Below, piece after piece: positions 61,150 to 64,000 of a stretch of DNA of 64,000 nt (its first letter is position 1; each line of letters opens with the position of its first letter). The stretch is taken from contig NC_064830.1 of the NCBI RefSeq assembly GCF_024166365.1, forward strand, positions 90,326,968 to 90,390,967. Direction: 5' to 3'. This stretch comes from Elephas maximus indicus. Taxonomy: Eukaryota; Chordata; Mammalia; Proboscidea; Elephantidae. The position numbers and the translations under genes are program-made. The notes beneath the pieces were generated by a model that worked only from the letters and a program-made list of their open reading frames with translations, was not told where the DNA came from and did no database searches.

Positions 61150-61328
61150 CCTAGCGCTCGCCTACTAGCCAAACGGTTGGTGGTTCAAACTTACCAGACG
61201 CACCTCAGAAGACAGGCCTGGCATCTGCTTCCAAAAGGTCAGTGTTGAAAACCCTACACAGCAGTTCTACTCTGCCTGTACACGTGGCAATTAACAACAC
61301 TCGATGGCAACTAACAACAACATTCTAC
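61150..61328 (+). mobile_element. AfroSINE variant with RTE-type end
   Basis: Diverged copy with 'ggtggttcaaacttaccag' and a terminal 'gatggcaactaacaacaaca', the RTE-type 3' end. Confidence 0.65.
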
Positions 61329-61779
61329 CTGCCACAACTAGAGAAGTGGTCATTAGTATGTCACCTGTCTTCCCAATGTGCCCTGAGATCAAATTTTAGG
61401 AAGTCTGACATATTCAAACGGGGAAACTGAAGCACAAATGGGGCCAACACTCGCCTAGCTTTGCTCTGATATTTTTTGGCTATGCTTGCTGTGAATGCAT
61501 ATTGGTTCAGTCTGGGCATTGTAGGGGCAGGAAGGTGGTTTAAGGAGCATCTAACGGGCACATATGGGAGTGAATGCTGAATTTTGTAAATCAAATTTAA
61601 CATTGCTATGAAATGAAATGAAAAGTAGCTAATAAAAATCCTGTGTTTGAAAGTCAGTAGACTGATGGGGCTATGTGTCTTGTCTGCAGTTGAAAAACTC
61701 TTATTTTAAAGAATTCTTCATTCAGAAGCACTGGAAAAGATAACTCAATTTTTTTTTTTTTAAAAAGGTCTTTTTAAAC

Positions 61780-62235
61780 AAAAGTCTTTGTTTCAGTTAT
61801 CTACTGCTGTATAACAAACCACTCCAAAATTTAGTGGCTTACAAAAAAACCCTTTTTGTTATCTCTTATTTTTCTGTGGGGTGATTGAGCTCCACTGGGT
61901 GGTTCTTCTGCTGGTCTTGCTTTGTGTCCCAGATGTGGCTGGGGATGGAGTCATCTGGAAGCCTGACTGGGATGCTGGAATGACTGGGCCTCTCTTCTTC
62001 TCCATATAATCTTAAAATCTCTCCTCTCCATGTGGTCAGTCTACATGGTCTCTCCAGCAGGGTAGCTGGACTTCTTACATGGTGGCTGAAAACTCCCAAG
62101 AGTTCAAAAGCAGAAGCTGCCATGCCTTTTTAAGGTTTAGGCCTGAAACGAGCACAGTGTCACTTACTTCTACAGCATTCTATTGGTTAAAGAGAGTCAC
62201 AGCCCAGCCCAGATTCAATGAAGGAGGGGACAGTA
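61780..62235. mobile_element. Old mammalian interspersed repeat, LTR-like, unassigned
   Basis: The block from 'cagttatctactgctgtata' to 'attctattggttaaagagag' recurs across placental genomes. I do not recall its family with certainty. No coding content. Confidence 0.45.
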
Positions 62236-62237
62236 AA

Positions 62238-62595
62238 CCAAAAATTCAAACCAAACCCTTTGCCATGAATCAATTCCGACTCACAGTGACACTGCAGAAC
62301 AGAGTAGAACTGCCCCATAGGGTTTCCAAGGAGCAGCTGTTGGATTCAAACTGTCGACCTTTTGATTAGCAGCTATAGCTCTTTACCACTGTGCCACCAG
62401 GGCTCCTGAGGGGACTATTAAAAAGAAAAAGAAAAAAAAAATCCTTTGTCATGAAAACAATTCCGGCTCTTATGACTCTACAGGACAGAGTAGAGCTGCC
62501 AGTAGGGTTTCCAAGGAGCAGCTGGTGGGTTTGAGCTGCCAACCTTTTGGTTAGCAGCTGCAGCACTTAACCACTATGCTACTGGGGTTTCTGAG
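62238..62595 (-). mobile_element. Two AfroSINE copies in tandem
   Basis: 62238-62407 and 62425-62592 are both minus-strand, separated by an A-rich run that is the tail of the second. Heads read 'gccaccagggctcc' and 'gctactggggtttc'. Confidence 0.85.
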
Positions 62596-62599
62596 GGGA

Positions 62600-63475
62600 C
62601 CATACAAAGGCATAAATACCAGGAGGCCTGGTTCATTGGAAGTTATCTTTGCAGAGGAGCTACCATACGCTTTAACAGGCATTTCACAAGGAAAAAACAA
62701 ACTGATACCCAAATTGCGAAGAGGGCATGCAACATCGTTATTATTCAGAGAAATGCAAATGAAAACCAGCAGGGGATAACGCCGCACACCCACGAGTATG
62801 GCTAAAATTAAAAAGGCTGACAACACCAAATGTTGCTGAGGTTGCAGAACGGCTGAAATTCTCATACGTCGCTGGGGGTGAGACGGTAAACTGCCATAGA
62901 AAACTGTTCGGCAACGGCTAGTAAAGCCAAACCTGTGCTTATAACCCAACAATCCTACTCCTAGGTATATACCCAAGAGAAATGAGTACACCAAAAGACA
63001 TGTGCATCGCACAACGTTCATCGAAGCCTTATTCACAAGAGCCAACATCCAGAAACAACACAAATGTCCAGAAACAGGAAAATTAATAAACCGCGGTATA
63101 GTCATACAATGGGATACCATGTAGCCATAAAAAAGAATGAGTTACCTACCAATATGTGCAACAACATGAATGAATCTCGCAGAACTTCTGTTCAGCAAAT
63201 GCAAGTGTCATACTATATGATTCCAATTAAGTGCAATTTAGGAACAAGCAAGACTAATCCAGGGTGATAGAAGCCAAAATAGTGGTTGCCTCTGGTGGAA
63301 GTACCATCTGGTGTGGAGCACAAAGGAACTTGCTGCAATGCAGGAAAGTTCTCTATCTTGATCTAGGTGTTGGTTACGCAGGTGTATATAAACGTAAATT
63401 TTCATTAAGCTGGACCCTTAAGATTAGTACACTTTATGCACTTTACCACATGGTTGTTATACCTGCCTAAAAAGA
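62600..63475 (+). mobile_element. L1 LINE, old (L1M-type) 3' part
   Basis: Carries the decayed end of ORF2 and 3'UTR: 'agagaaatgcaaatgaaaac', 'acaatcctactcctaggta', 'gaatgaatctcgcagaactt'. It is 5' truncated and has no intact frame. Confidence 0.8.
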
Positions 63476-63484
63476 GTCACAACG

Positions 63485-64000
63485 CATTTATTTATTTTTT
63501 ATTGTGCTTTAAGGGGAGGTTTACAAATCAAGTCAGTCTCTCATACAAAAATTTATATACACCTTGCTATATACTCCTAGTTGCTCTCCCCTAATGAGAC
63601 AGCACACTCTTTTTCCCTCCTCTATTTCTTTTCGAGTCCATTCGGCCGGCTCCTGACCCCCTCTGCCCTCTCATCTCCCCTCCAGATAGGAGCTGCCTAC
63701 ATAGTCTCATGTGACTACTTGATCCAAGAAGCTCACTCTTCACCAGTATCATTTTCTATCCCATAGGCCAGTCCAATCCCTGTCTGAAGAGTTGGCTTTG
63801 GGCATGGTTCCTGTCTTAGGCCAACAGAAGGTCTGGGGACCATGACCTCCGGGGGGTCCTTCTTATCTCAGCCAGAGCATTAAGTCTGGTCTTTTTATGA
63901 GAATTTGGGGTCTACATCCCACTGCTGTCCTGCTCTCTCAGGGGTTCTGTGTTGTGTTCCCTGTCAGGGCATCATTGGTGACACAAAACATATTTTGCAA
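63485..64000 (-). mobile_element. L1 LINE 3'UTR, Afrotherian lineage (runs off window)
   Basis: Same block as at 28145-28985, from 'ggtttacaaatcaagtcag' onward, in the same orientation. It continues past the right edge. Confidence 0.6.

Noticed and set aside
62551-63120. 189-codon minus-strand frame at the right end
   Set aside because: It runs antisense to the old L1 3' part and into an AfroSINE. It is not a gene.

Overview
This is a stretch of a placental-mammal genome with split genes, GT-AG introns, CpG-rich promoters and many interspersed repeats. The gene order ZNF646 > PRSS53 < VKORC1 < BCKDK > KAT8 > PRSS8 < PRSS36 < matches the human 16p11.2 block that leads towards FUS. More than a dozen copies of the tRNA-derived AfroSINE, with an RTE-type LINE carrying a related 3' end, point to Afrotheria. 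An elephant or another paenungulate is the likeliest source. The taxon call rests on remembered repeat sequences; the gene calls rest on exon-by-exon translation with matching intron phases.

Layout. 1-7.1 kb: most of ZNF646 (+), a giant C2H2 zinc-finger protein cut at its 5' end by the window edge, plus a short final coding exon. 7.5-12.3 kb: PRSS53 (-), a two-domain serine protease in 11 coding exons. 13.7-15.9 kb: VKORC1 (-), the vitamin K epoxide reductase, in 3 exons. 16-22 kb: a gene-free stretch packed with AfroSINEs, L2, MIR and old LTR-type repeats. 22.0-26.3 kb: BCKDK (+), the mitochondrial branched-chain ketoacid dehydrogenase kinase, in 11 coding exons plus 5' untranslated sequence. 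26.3-30.0 kb: intergenic sequence with an L1 fragment. 30.1-39.6 kb: KAT8/MOF (+), the H4K16 acetyltransferase, in 11 coding exons. 39.7-44.0 kb: PRSS8/prostasin (-). 45.6-57.1 kb: PRSS36/polyserase-2 (-), with three protease-like domains. 57.1-64 kb: intergenic sequence with old LTR-type repeats, a hAT element, AfroSINEs and L1 pieces.

The reconstructed coding sequences total 554 aa (PRSS53), 163 aa (VKORC1), 412 aa (BCKDK), 458 aa (KAT8), 335 aa (PRSS8, without a small second exon that could not be placed) and 843 aa (PRSS36, without a small third exon that is out of frame here). These agree closely with the human lengths. The genes do not form one pathway. They are housekeeping genes (BCKDK, KAT8, VKORC1, ZNF646) interleaved with three trypsin-fold protease genes that share exon lengths and intron phases and so descend from one another.

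No novel system was found. The most notable points are the damaged or missing small N-terminal exons in PRSS36 and PRSS8, unusual residues in several protease-like domains, a ten-fold paired-finger architecture in ZNF646, and a roughly 120-bp direct duplication flanking a repeat near 58 kb.
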